Source: Glebionis coronaria (taxonomy: Eukaryota > Streptophyta > Magnoliopsida > Asterales > Asteraceae). Taken from it: 64,000 nt of DNA. Every line of letters starts with the position of its first letter. Position 1 is the first letter of the stretch. The position numbers and the translations under genes are program-made. The notes under the pieces were generated by a model. It was not told where the DNA came from. It saw nothing but the letters and a program-made list of their open reading frames with translations, and made no database searches. The stretch covers positions 291,892,364 to 291,956,363 of the forward strand of contig CM046877.1 of the NCBI GenBank assembly GCA_025667525.1. The letters are read 5' to 3'. Positions 49,901 to 59,300 of the stretch are shown piece after piece.

Positions 49901-50396
49901 TGATGTTTTTACGACATTGGCTCGTATAATGGTTTTTAAGGCAAATGCCTATATTATGATTTGATAAAGATTTGTATAAAATGATTTTGGCTATTTTATG
50001 GCCTATTACAATGATTTGTACAAAATGATTTTCGGTGATAATTTTATACCGATGTTATATTGATGGATTTTATTAAACTCTATGAATTCACTCGGCGTTA
50101 TCGCTGACCTTTTCTTTTAACATGTTCTATCTCAGGTACTTGAAGGTAATTCTCGGGAAGACGACAAGAATTCATGGCCTGCACTTAAACAATATTTTCC
50201 ATTCAAATACTTTGTAAAACTTTGTATGAAATATAATGACTTGGGACCGATGTATCTTTGATATTTTATGAATGGAAATGTTTTATTATTAAACAACGCG
50301 ATTTTTAAGCGTTGTCTATGATGTGATTAATGTGCTAACCCGTAACACCAACTAGTCTTCCGCTGTATTGAGTTGTATAAATTTGGGGGTGTTACA
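46948..50396 (+). repeat. Element B 3' LTR
   Basis: A 3,449-bp direct copy of the left LTR, followed by the GTATA duplication. Confidence 0.95.
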
Positions 50397-50580
50397 GTAT
50401 AATTATCTATGTGGATACTTCTAAGTAATAACAAGTCTTTCTGTTTCATGTCTCTATAACCGGTGGTTCATACATATGTTGTTTGGCTAAATCTCCAAAG
50501 CGGCTCAGCAAGCTCGAATTGGTAAGTTGCCCAGGTTTGTTGATCTTACTTTTGGCTTCTACTTAGTTAACTATAGTCAT
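50397..50580 (+). pseudogene. Continuation of the gene-like region split by element B
   Basis: Sequence resumes after the GTATA duplication. An exon-like stretch near 50465-50520 ends at a donor-like TTGGTAAG. The product is unrecognised. It would join 38091 if element B were removed. Confidence 0.3.
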
Positions 50581-50588
50581 TACAAACT

Positions 50589-50661
50589 GGGAGTGTAGCT
50601 TATATGGTAGATCGTTCGCTTTGCATGCCAGAGGCACGGGGTTCGATTCCCCGCACCTCCA
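50589..50661 (+). tRNA. tRNA-Ala (TGC), possibly a pseudogene
   Basis: A 73-nt cloverleaf with anticodon TGC at tRNA positions 34-36 (50622-50624), a perfect T arm (CGGGG TTCGATT CCCCG), and the alanine identity pair G3:U70. A pol III-type T5 run follows at 50672-50677. Mismatches are present: A4-C69 in the acceptor stem, C11-U24 in the D stem and C29-C41 in the anticodon stem. These suggest a decaying copy. It could also be the tRNA head of an unrecognised SINE, but no SINE body follows. Confidence 0.7.
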
Positions 50662-50697
50662 TATATTGATGCTTTTTAGCCACTTTATGCTTAATTG

Positions 50698-51890
50698 TGT
50701 GACTAAATACCAAAAAATTATCTATTGTGAGACTACATATCATAAAAAATCACACAAACATACACTTCATGTGACTATTAGATCCATATAGTCACACAAA
50801 TACAATTTACCTTTCTTTATAAAGCATACAATCACACTTATTACTACTATTGGTCACTCTTAGGTTAATTGTATGTGACTAACTCACTACCATTAACATG
50901 TTTTGTGTGAATACATATCATAAAAGGTCTCACAAACATAAACTTCATGTGACTATTGGATGCATATAGTCACACAAAATACAATTTTCTTGGCTTTACA
51001 AAGCATACAGTCACACTTATTACTACTATTGGTCACTCTTTGGTTAATTGTATGTGACTAACTCACTGCCATTAACATTTTTTATGTGACTACATATCAT
51101 AAAAAGTCACACAAATATACACTTCATGTGACTATTAGATCCATATAGTCACACAAAATACAATTTGCTTGACATTACAAAGTATACAGTCACACTTATT
51201 ACTACTATCGGTCACTCTTTGGTTAATTGTATGTGACTAACTCACTACCATAACATGATTTGTGTGACTACATATCATAAAAGGTCACACAAACATAGAC
51301 TTCATGTGACTATTGGATGCATATAGTCACACAAAATACACTTTGTTTACTTTGACAAAGCATATAGTCATAGTTATTACTATTATTGGTAACTCATTGG
51401 TTAATTGTATGTGACTAACTCACTACCATTAACATGATTTGTGTGACTACATATCACAAAAGGTCACACAAACATACACTTCATGCGACTCTTGGATGCA
51501 TATAGTCACACAAATACATTTCCTTGACTTGACAAAGCATACAGTCACACTTATTACTACTATTGGTAACTCCTTGGTGAATTGTATGTGACTAAGTCAC
51601 TACCATTAACATGATTTGTGTGACTACATATCATAAAAGGTCACACAAACATAAACTTCATGTGACTATTGTAAGCATATAGTCACACAAAATACAATTT
51701 GCTTGACTTGACAAAGCATACAGTCACACTTATTACTACTATTAGTCACTCTTGGGTTAATTGTATGTGACTAACAAAGTACCATTAACATGATTTGTGT
51801 GACTGCATATCATAACATGTCACACAAACATAAACATAATGTGACTATTGGATGCATATAGTCACACAAAATACACTAATCACATAGTAA
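50698..51890. repeat. CACTA subterminal tandem repeats, seven units of ~178 bp
   Basis: Units begin at 50698, 50874, 51053, 51232, 51410, 51587 and 51766 (spacing 176-179 bp). Each carries many GTGAC / GTCAC motifs in both orientations, for example ATATAGTCACACAAA and TTGTATGTGACTAA. Motif-rich subterminal regions are the usual transposase-binding zones of En/Spm (CACTA) elements. Confidence 0.85.
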
Positions 51891-52201
51891 ATGTCACAGA
51901 TATTGTATACTCGTGTGACAAAATTATAAACAATAGTCACTCTTTAACAAAACTCGTGTAACTATAGAGTGTTTACTGTCACACATATTCACTAAACCAC
52001 CAAATATTGTACCTAGTTCGTCACACATTTTCGAGTATTGGTCAAATTTTCTTGCTGGTTATCGTCACTAAGATCAGGTCGTGACCGTAGGGTACCTACG
52101 GTCGCGGGACCTTTAGTCACAAAGGCTAAAAATATCGCGTGTGACTGTAGGCCTACGATCACTCTTTTTGAGTGTGACAGATACCATTTTTTGTACTAGT
52201 G
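51891..52201 (-). mobile_element. CACTA (En/Spm) DNA transposon, right terminus
   Basis: The end CCATTTTTTGTACTAGTG (52184-52201) reads CACTAGTACAAAAAATGG on the minus strand, the hallmark terminal inverted repeat of CACTA elements. Next to it are further GTCAC motifs and a palindromic CCGTAGGGTACCTACGG near 52085-52101. The transposon end falls in the middle of the integrase frame of element E. The likely 3-bp duplication is AAT (52202-52204). No left terminus was found in the window, so the element extends further left or is truncated, and its transposase is not seen. Confidence 0.8.
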
Positions 52202-52844
52202 AATGCATCATTATGTTTATCCGACCAAGAAGATCGATGCTCTCCCACGGTAAGTTCCAAAATTCTCTTTAAACCACGATTTGTGACCTCGGTTTGCCCA
52301 TTGGTTTGTGGGTGATACGCGGTAGAAAGTCTATGGTTAACACCATATTTCTTCATGACTCTTGTAAATTGATCATTACAAAATGAGACCCACGATCACT
52401 TATAATGGCACGAGGTACACCAAATCTAGCAAATAATTGCTTCAAGAATTTCACTACAACTCGAGCATCATTAGTGGGCAAAGCCTTAGCCTCAACCCAC
52501 TTTGAAACATAATCCACCGCTACGAGTATGTACTTATTTCCCTTGTAAGATGGGAAAGGTCCCATAAAGTCTATTCCCCACACATTAAATATTTCACACT
52601 CTTGTATGAAATTTTGTGGCATCTCATCACGTTGATTAATTTTTCCTTGTCTTTGGCACACATCACAATATTTCACCATGTCTTGAGCAACCGTGTAGAT
52701 GGAAGGCCAATAGTAACCCGAATCGAAGACTTTTTTAGCTGTGTAGTTAGGCCCAAAATGGCCCCCGGTGGGTCCTTTAAGGCAAGTTTCTAAGATCTTA
52801 GAAGCTTTGGGCCCATCTACACATCGTCTTATGATTTGATCCAC
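52202..52844 (-). pseudogene. Element E integrase, interrupted
   Basis: Inserts the element DNA copy into chromosomes. The zinc-binding domain is present ([20 protein letters not shown]...CDVCQRQG), but the first histidine expected before GPTGG is replaced (CLKGPTGG). The core shows [11 protein letters not shown] (first Asp) and [10 protein letters not shown] (second Asp). After a frameshift near 52380, YHPQTNGQTEVTNRG carries the glutamate. The frame then ends at the CACTA terminus, inside the segment that normally follows SWSDK. Not functional. Confidence 0.9.
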
Positions 52845-52871
52845 ACATTGCCTAAAGAGGTAAGGATCGTC

Positions 52872-53556
52872 CTAAAAGTAGTATTTAGCTTCTTTGAGAA
52901 ACTTCTTCTTTTGTTGGGAAGTAAAACCCCATATTAGCACATCCCTCACAAGATAGTTTGCAATATTCGCAAACCAAAGGGTGGTATCCTCTTGTGAAGA
53001 GATAGACATGAGTTCCTCAAGTGGAAAGGATTCATTGATTTCTTTATGAGGAAAATCTTCTTGAAAAGGATCCTCAAGTCTACTCAAATGATCCGCGGCC
53101 AAATTTTCCGCACCTTTCTATCACGAATATATATCTTGAACTCTTGTAGCAACAAAACCCATATCGTTAATCTAGGCTTGACATCTTGCTTTGCCATAAG
53201 GTACTTAAGGGCAGAATGGTCTGTATACACTATGGTTTTTGAAAGAGCAAGATAGGGGCGAAATTTCTCAAAAGCATACACAATGGCTAACATTTCTTTT
53301 CCGTCGTAGTGTAATGCAATTGAGCACCCGTCATTGTCTTACTCGCATAGTGTATGGGTTGGAAGTGTTTGTTTATCCTTTGGCCCAAAACGGCTCCCAC
53401 CGCATAGTCACTAGCATCACACATGAGCACAAAAAGCGATTCCCAATTTGGTGAAACCGAAACTGCCTTAGTCAATTTTTCTTTAAGTACTTCAAAAGAT
53501 ACTAAACATTCCATGGTGAAGATGAAAGGAGCATCCTTTTCCAAAAGGCGGGTCAT
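52872..53556 (-). pseudogene. Element E RNase H region
   Basis: Frames 53556-53287, 53293-53084 and 53102-52872 overlap and together give MTRLLEKDAPF, LMCDASDYAVGAVLGQR (first catalytic Asp), [31 protein letters not shown] and [11 protein letters not shown]. These are the Ty3/gypsy RNase H motifs in order. Two or more frameshifts separate them. It normally degrades RNA in the RNA:DNA hybrid. Confidence 0.88.
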
Positions 53557-53610
53557 AGGTCTAGCAATTCGAGAGAAGTCTTGAATAAAGCGTCTATAAA
53601 AACCCGCATG

Positions 53611-54512
53611 TCACAAAAAGCTCCTAACACCTTTCACCGTAGTAGGTGGTGGAAGTTTAGGAATAACATCTACTTTAGCCCGATCCACTTCTAAACCTTT
53701 CTTAGATATCTTATGGCCCAAAACTATCCCTTCTTTAACCATGAAGTGGCTCTTCTCCCAATTTAGAACAAGGCGGGTTTCCTCACACCTTTTAAGCATA
53801 CATTTTAAATGGGAAAGGCAAGAAGTGAATGATCTCCAAACATCAAGAAATCGTCCATAAACACTTCCATGGTTTCTTCAATCATATCATGAAAGATCGC
53901 CATCATACACCTTTGAAATGTGCTTGGTGCAGTGCACAAACCAAAAGGCATTCCTTTGTATGAAAATGTACCATAGGGACAAGTGAATGTGGTATTTTCT
54001 TGATCTTTAGGGTCAATGGGTATTTGAAAATAACCCGATAATCCATCAAGAAAGCAATAGTACTCATTTCCCGCTAAACGCTCTAGCATTTGGTCCATGA
54101 AAGGTAAGGGAAAATGATCATTTCTTGTGGCTTCATTAAGCTTTCGATAGTCTATACAAACTCTCCAACCCGTGACAAGTCTTGTGGGAATCAACTCGTT
54201 GTTTTCATTTGGAACAACGATGATTCCACCCTTTTTAGGCACACAATAGACCGGACTAACCCATGGGGAGTCAGGAATTAGGTAAATCATACCCGCATCA
54301 AGGAGTTTGATAACTTCCTTTTTGATGACTTCATGGATTTTTTGGTTAACTCTTCTTTGATTTTGAAAGGCGGGTTTATAATCATCTTCCACAAGGATCT
54401 TGTGAGTACAAAAGTGTGGATCAATCCCCCTTATGTCATATATTTTCCAAGCAACAGCCTTTTTGTGTTTTTTAAGAACTTCAATAAGCTTCTCCTTTTC
54501 ATCTTCCATCAA
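53611..54512 (-). pseudogene. Element E reverse transcriptase
   Basis: A 235-codon open frame (54512-53805) covers most of RT: KEVIKLLDAGMIYLIPDSPW, RVCIDYRKLNEATRNDHFP, FLDGLSGYFQIPIDP, YGTFSYKGMPFGLCTAPSTF and the catalytic EVFMDDF. A frameshift just after the catalytic motif separates it from MLKRCEETRLVLNWEKSHF (53799-53611). FMDDF is the form I know from Athila RTs. This is the best-preserved polymerase in the window but it is still broken. Confidence 0.92.
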
Positions 54513-54572
54513 ATCCTTTGCAATGATAACGAGTATCTTATCTTCTCCCTCTAAGAAAGCATACTCAAGGTG

Positions 54573-55410
54573 TTATGGTAAGTCCTTAAGCTCTAAGGAA
54601 GGTGGACTCTCAATAGAAGGTTGAACTAATGTGGGATCATCATTAGTAACCTCTTGTGGAGTAGGTGAAGGAATGGGGTCCTCATTGAGTAACTTTTGGA
54701 TAGTAAGAATATCTTCTTCCCAATTGATGGGAGAATCTTCATTTAAAAGAAAGTCACACTCAAATTCCTCCAAGATAAAATCACTCTCTCCAAATGGAGT
54801 TAGATAGGGAGAAATTAAGTCCACAGTCTCAACATGTGGAATGTCCTCATTATTACTTTTGCAAGCATCATGAAAGTTTTCATCACAAACTTCATCAAGG
54901 ACATCCACAATATTCACAATTTCACACACTTGAGACTTCTTAGTCACTTTTCCCATATTAAACACCACGTTCTCATCTCCTACCCGCATAGTGAGTCCCC
55001 CTTCCGCAACATCAATGAGAGTGCGACCGATCCTTAAGAAGGGTCTTCCTACAATAAGGGGCACTCTAGGATCAATATCATAGTCCACAACTACAAAATC
55101 CACGGGGAATGTGAATTTATCAACCCTACAAAAACGTCTTCCGTAATCCCCACCGGATAAGAAATTGTTCGATTAGCTAATTCAAGTGTCATTTTAGTGG
55201 GCGTGAGCTCGGGAAGGGAAAGTCGTTTCAAACTGACAAAGGCATCAAATTTAAGCTAGTACCAAGGTCCGCGAGAGCCATACAATTCTCTACCCCCGTG
55301 AAATTACATGGAATTAAGAACCGGCTTGGATCACCAAGTTTAATATGTAAAGTCTTCAACAAAACCACAGAACAATTCTTGTTCAATGAAGTGTTAGGCA
55401 TATCAACCAA
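54573..55410 (-). pseudogene. Element E protease and acidic linker
   Basis: 55410-55228 reads through [18 protein letters not shown] (catalytic DLGTS). After a frame break, 55103-54573 begins VVVDYDIDPRVPLIVGRPFL and continues into an acidic linker that precedes RT. The arrangement is the same as in element C, whose frame stops where E goes on to polymerase. Confidence 0.88.
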
Positions 55411-55530
55411 TTTTTCTTTGTTTTAGAGAAGGTCTTTAATCATCTTGGCAAACTTGGTCATGTAAGCTAAAGCCTCCGCAAAAGATATGTTGATATTCAA
55501 TTGCTTAAACATCCTCAAGAAGTTAGACAC

Positions 55531-55743
55531 TCATATGTCATCTTTGTTCTTAAGATTCTCATTACTCACCCTAGAAGGATATGGTAAAGTGGGTTTAGGT
55601 GAGGGTGGAGGAGAGGATGTTGGAGGGATTGTCTCTTGGGTTTCCTCAATTATGGGCTTAGAAAGTATAGGTCCAACCAATGATGGAATATCACATAGAG
55701 GGGCCGTGGGAGGAGTCACCGAAGGGGGAATAGAATGACTCAT
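55531..55743 (-). pseudogene. Element E proline-rich gag-protease linker
   Basis: A 70-codon piece rich in P, S and T, ending PTLPYPSRVSNENLKN, which matches the linker PNIPYPSRLGKTNELTKN in element C. It is out of frame with the gag piece upstream. Confidence 0.75.
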
Positions 55744-55745
55744 TA

Positions 55746-57335
55746 TTACCTTCGGTCCTTGTTCCTCCTTTCTTGGCGGAGAATGGAAGGTCCTAAGGTG
55801 GTTTTCCCACTCCTTGTAGTAATGGCATTAACATTAGCCCTAGGATTCGTTTGAGTGTTTGAGGGTAAAGAACCTTGAGTTATTTGGTTTAAGAGAAACA
55901 TAAACTTCTTATTTGTCTCCTTTTTCATTGCTCTTAATTGATCTTGAGTCCTTTTTTCACTGTCAAGAATCCTTTTTTCCGTCTTTTGATTCATCTTATG
56001 AAGTAGCTCAAACGTTTCATTTTGTCTATTCCCTTGATATCCTTGGTTTTGGAAAGGTGGAGGAGGATTGTGAAACCCTTGGTTATAGCCATCAAAGTTA
56101 TTCCATTGGTTGTGCCTTTGAAATTTATTTGGCCCTCTATTGTTGTTATTCTCTTGATAATTTCCTCTTGGCCCTTGGTTTCTAGTTAGCATTTGTGGGT
56201 TGTTTCCTTGGGTTTTGGTGGGTTGTTGGGGAGGGAAACCCGGTGGAGCAAGGTAATTGTTTGATTTATATGAGAGGTGATTAGGATTGATGCTTGGTTT
56301 AAAGTGTGCTCTTCCATCATCATTATAAGCATAATACTCTCCTTGATAAGCTTGCACTTTGTCACAATTCATTTATGAACGAGGGCCTCCACATGTCTCA
56401 CAAGATAGGGTGGTGGCATTGACATTGTTGGTAGAAGAATGTTTCAAGGTAACCTTCATAAACTCTTGAAACATCTCTTGAGATTTGTTAAATTGTTAAA
56501 GGATTTCATTGTTTTGCTTAAGTAATTGATTATCAATTGATTGAGGAGCACTCTCTTGCACAACATGTACCACCTCATCTCTATCTCTATTACTTTGAAC
56601 CATGGATTTTGTCTCAATGATGTCCCATGCATCTTGAGTGGACTTTGGAAGAATGTTCCCACCCGCGGCCGCGTTAAGGGAATCTTGATGGTGTAGCCTC
56701 AAACTATTGTAGTAGTTGTTGATTTGGTGGACTTGGTCAAAACCATGGTTGTGTCACTTTCTTAACAACTCTTTGAACTCTTCCCAAGCTTCACTAAAGG
56801 TTTGGTCTATCTTTTTTTGAAAGCCTATGATTTGGTTCCTTAATACGGTGGTTCGTGATGGGGTAAAGAACTTGTTCACAAATTTCTTCTTCAAGTCATT
56901 CTAAGTGGTAATGCTATTAGAGGGTTACTTATCTAGCCAACTCCTAGAATTTCCCTCCAAAGAGAAAGGGAATAACATCAACTTAACTGCCTCGAGAGGT
57001 AACCCATTATACTTGATGGTGTTACAAAGGGACATGAATCTCTTTATATCCATAGGTCTCCCTAGAAAAGGTATGGAAGAAACCATTTGTATCATGCATG
57101 TATTAAGCTCAAATTTGTTAGTGGCTATCTCGGGAATGACTATGGCATCCGCATTCACATCCACGTTGGATTGGATAATCTCAATCAATGGTCGATTGTC
57201 CATGGCTTCGTTTACAATGTCGAAAGCGCAATGCTCGTGATAGGCTTGATGGACGGTTTTGTTCTTATTTTTATTCCTTTTGGGAGGAAGGGGTTGCACA
57301 CCAATCAGTATGTGTACACGCGCTCGAGTGCGCAT
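55746..57335 (-). pseudogene. Element E gag, with nonsense codons
   Basis: One reading register runs from about 57335 to 55746 with several in-frame stops (near 56925, 56900, 56753, 56497 and 56373). It contains the gag core PFLGRPMDIKRFMSLCNTIKYNG and LMLFPFSLEGNSRSWLDK, then HHQDSLNAAAGG, a zinc-knuckle remnant CETCGGP and an asparagine/glutamine-rich tail (GNYQENNNNRGPNKFQ). It is homologous to element C gag but diverged. Confidence 0.85.
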
Positions 57336-57344
57336 GCAACTCAA

Positions 57345-58102
57345 TACGAGGAATGAGGGAGAAGCCCTCCGTCGACTTTGAAGAAGAAGGGGTTATCCTT
57401 ATCGAGGTTCAATAGTGAAAACCACAAGAAAGTATAATATATATGTAGGTACTACTTGGGCGGTAAAACCCTCAAAAAGCTTTCTTTCTTGAAATACTTA
57501 CTAGTGAACGGGGGAATGAGGTGGCACAAAGCTCTTAAGTACCTAGCTTCCCTTAGACGGAATTTTACAGCACGTCGCCTTTCTATTCACTTGATAGTTC
57601 GTATTTCTCGTATTCTTGCCTATTGAAAGTGTTTATCTATTTTCGCCTTCAATTTACTTTGATAGATACACGTACTTAGTAACGGAACGCCCCCAAATAC
57701 AGTGTATTGCCCCGGCAATACTTATGGAAGTAGGTTTATTGAGTGTTTGTATCTACGTATACTTATTTACATATAATACTATAGAGAAAATATTTTTGTA
57801 TTTATTTGATTTTGTAAAGAAAATATACTATGTACGTAAAAACAATGGAAACCAATATATACAATATATTTTTGGTGTAATCTTTTAGGAAAAAGATTAC
57901 TTTTGTGACTTTTTATTTTTTTGGTTCAATTATTTAGGAAAATAATTGATTTTTTGTGGTTTTTTTAATTTTTTATATTTTTATATTTTTGATTTATTTT
58001 ATATTTTTGATTTATAATACGTAAAAGGAACGTCCCCAAGTGAACGAATCCCAAAATCTAATATGCAACCGTCAAACAATCGTCAATCTCCACGTAAAGA
58101 AC
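57345..58102 (-). other. Element E 5' leader
   Basis: Non-coding. About 57421-57665 matches the element D leader (18361-18620). The last part (58030-58102, AGTGAACG..TCCCAAAA and GTCAATCTCCACG) matches element C just before its PBS (26350-26410). The PBS itself is expected immediately after AGAAC, where element F has inserted. Confidence 0.65.
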
Positions 58103-58430
58103 TGTTAGAATTACGTTTTTACGTATTTAGGAAGATTCGGTCACTCAGACAATATATTAAGTAGTAGCTCGTACTCTAGTTACTTTGTATTAATTTAACA
58201 AGGAAAAGCTCGGTCCATGTCATGTATGGCCGGCCCAACATGTAAGCCCAACCCATCTCATGGGCTTGGTATATAAACCCTCTCCTTAGTTGGAGAGGGT
58301 GTGGTTCACATTGTATTTCACATAGTTGAAGGTGTTATCCATTCACTTTCTCTCTCTAAGTGTGTGTGTTCTCACCTTCTCTCTATCTATTTCTCTCTCT
58401 AGAATATAAGCAAGATTTACAATATCTACA
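58103..58430 (+). repeat. Element F 5' LTR
   Basis: It begins TGTTAGAATTACG and ends AATATCTACA. A TATA-like TATATAAACC lies near 58270 and a CT-rich downstream tract at 58345-58400, which fits a short copia LTR promoter. Confidence 0.85.
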
Positions 58431-58432
58431 AA

Positions 58433-58445
58433 TGGTATCAAGAGC
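58433..58445 (+). other. Element F primer binding site
   Basis: TGGTATCAAGAGC lies 2 nt after the LTR. It matches the initiator methionine tRNA complement TGGTATCAGAGC with one inserted A. Confidence 0.8.
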
Positions 58446-58825
58446 CATGGGATGATTGTATTGTTTATGTGTTTGTGTTCTTGATTTTTGTGTCTATTTT
58501 GATTTGAATCATTTGATCAAATTTTTTTTGGTGTTTTTTATGGTTTAATCTTGATACAAATCATCTACATATTTGTGGTAGAGATTTGGTATATTTACTT
58601 TGGCTAAAAACGCAATTTTTTTTGGTGTTTGGATCATTTTTGGCTTAAAATCTCGAATTCGGTGAGTTTTATACGATAAAAGTGGAAGTTAGGATACTGT
58701 TTGTATTATTGCGAAACTTGAGCTTCAAAATCCATCGCAATGTGCTAGGGTTTCTGTATTGCGACAGGTATTGCGATACTTATTGCGACAGATCATTTGT
58801 TTGGTATTGCTAAGAATTTGTGCTT

Positions 58826-59122
58826 GTATTGCGAAGATATTTCATTGTATTGCGAAGATAGTTATTTGCATTGCAAAGAAATAGCAGTTTGAGTATTGCG
58901 AAGACTTTGAAGTTGAAACATTGCGAAGGGTGGAATTTTCACATTGTGAAGTCTTTGATGTTGAGATATTGCGAAGTTTTTGAATTTTGCTAACATTGCG
59001 GAGACTTGGCATTTCAACATTCCGAAAGTTTGTTTTGAACATTGCGAATATCATTTCTTTTGATATTCCGAAGTTCAAAAATCCACATTCCAAAGATTAC
59101 CCCACTTCAACATTGCGAAGAT
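58826..59122 (+). repeat. ATTGCGAAG periodic array in element F leader, ~24-bp spacing
   Basis: About 13 cores of ATTGCGAAG or close variants occur at a spacing of 22-27 bp (core starts near 58826, 58848, 58871, 58896, 58921, 58944, 58969, 58996, 59020, 59042, 59066, 59088 and 59113). A few looser copies precede it from 58710. The DNA between cores is not conserved. Confidence 0.8.
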
Positions 59123-59300
59123 ATTGTTTTTGTGATAATTTCTTTTGATATTGTTTTTGTTTGTCTTGGAATTTTTTTGGTTTATCGAGAACATATAATA
59201 GGGGATTTCAATATTTTTCTTGACTTCTACACACGAAAACAAACATATTTACTTTCTCTCATTGTTCAATCAATGTATTGTAAATCTTTAACTTATTGAA

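Larger units (their letters stand above)
38097..50396 (+). mobile_element. Element B: second full-length Tekay/Del-like gypsy element, dead pol
   Basis: A 12.3-kb element with LTRs 38097-41555 and 46948-50396 and a perfect GTATA target-site duplication (38092-38096 and 50397-50401). It is collinear with element A through LTRs, PBS, internal region and PPT, though clearly diverged (for example LTR positions 38590-38700 against 2260-2370). Internal open frames are short. The LTRs differ at about 30 sites plus a few indels by eye (~0.9%). It carries the same RT stops and the same integrase deletion as A, so the damage predates both insertions. Confidence 0.94.
52202..58102 (-). mobile_element. 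Element E: Athila-type Ty3/gypsy retrotransposon, partial and decayed
   Basis: On the minus strand the order gag (57335-55746), protease (55410-54573), RT (54512-53611), RNase H (53556-52872) and integrase (52844-52202) is preserved, with many stops and frameshifts. The wording of RT, RNase H and integrase is of the Athila clade. The 3' part is lost beyond the CACTA insertion at 52201, and the 5' LTR lies beyond the copia insertion at 58103. The leader 57345-58102 resembles that of element D, and its last part resembles that of element C. Confidence 0.9.

Noticed and set aside
50698..51890. CRISPR-like regular array
   Set aside because: Units are ~178 bp, contiguous and similar throughout, with no unique spacers, and the context is a plant CACTA terminus.
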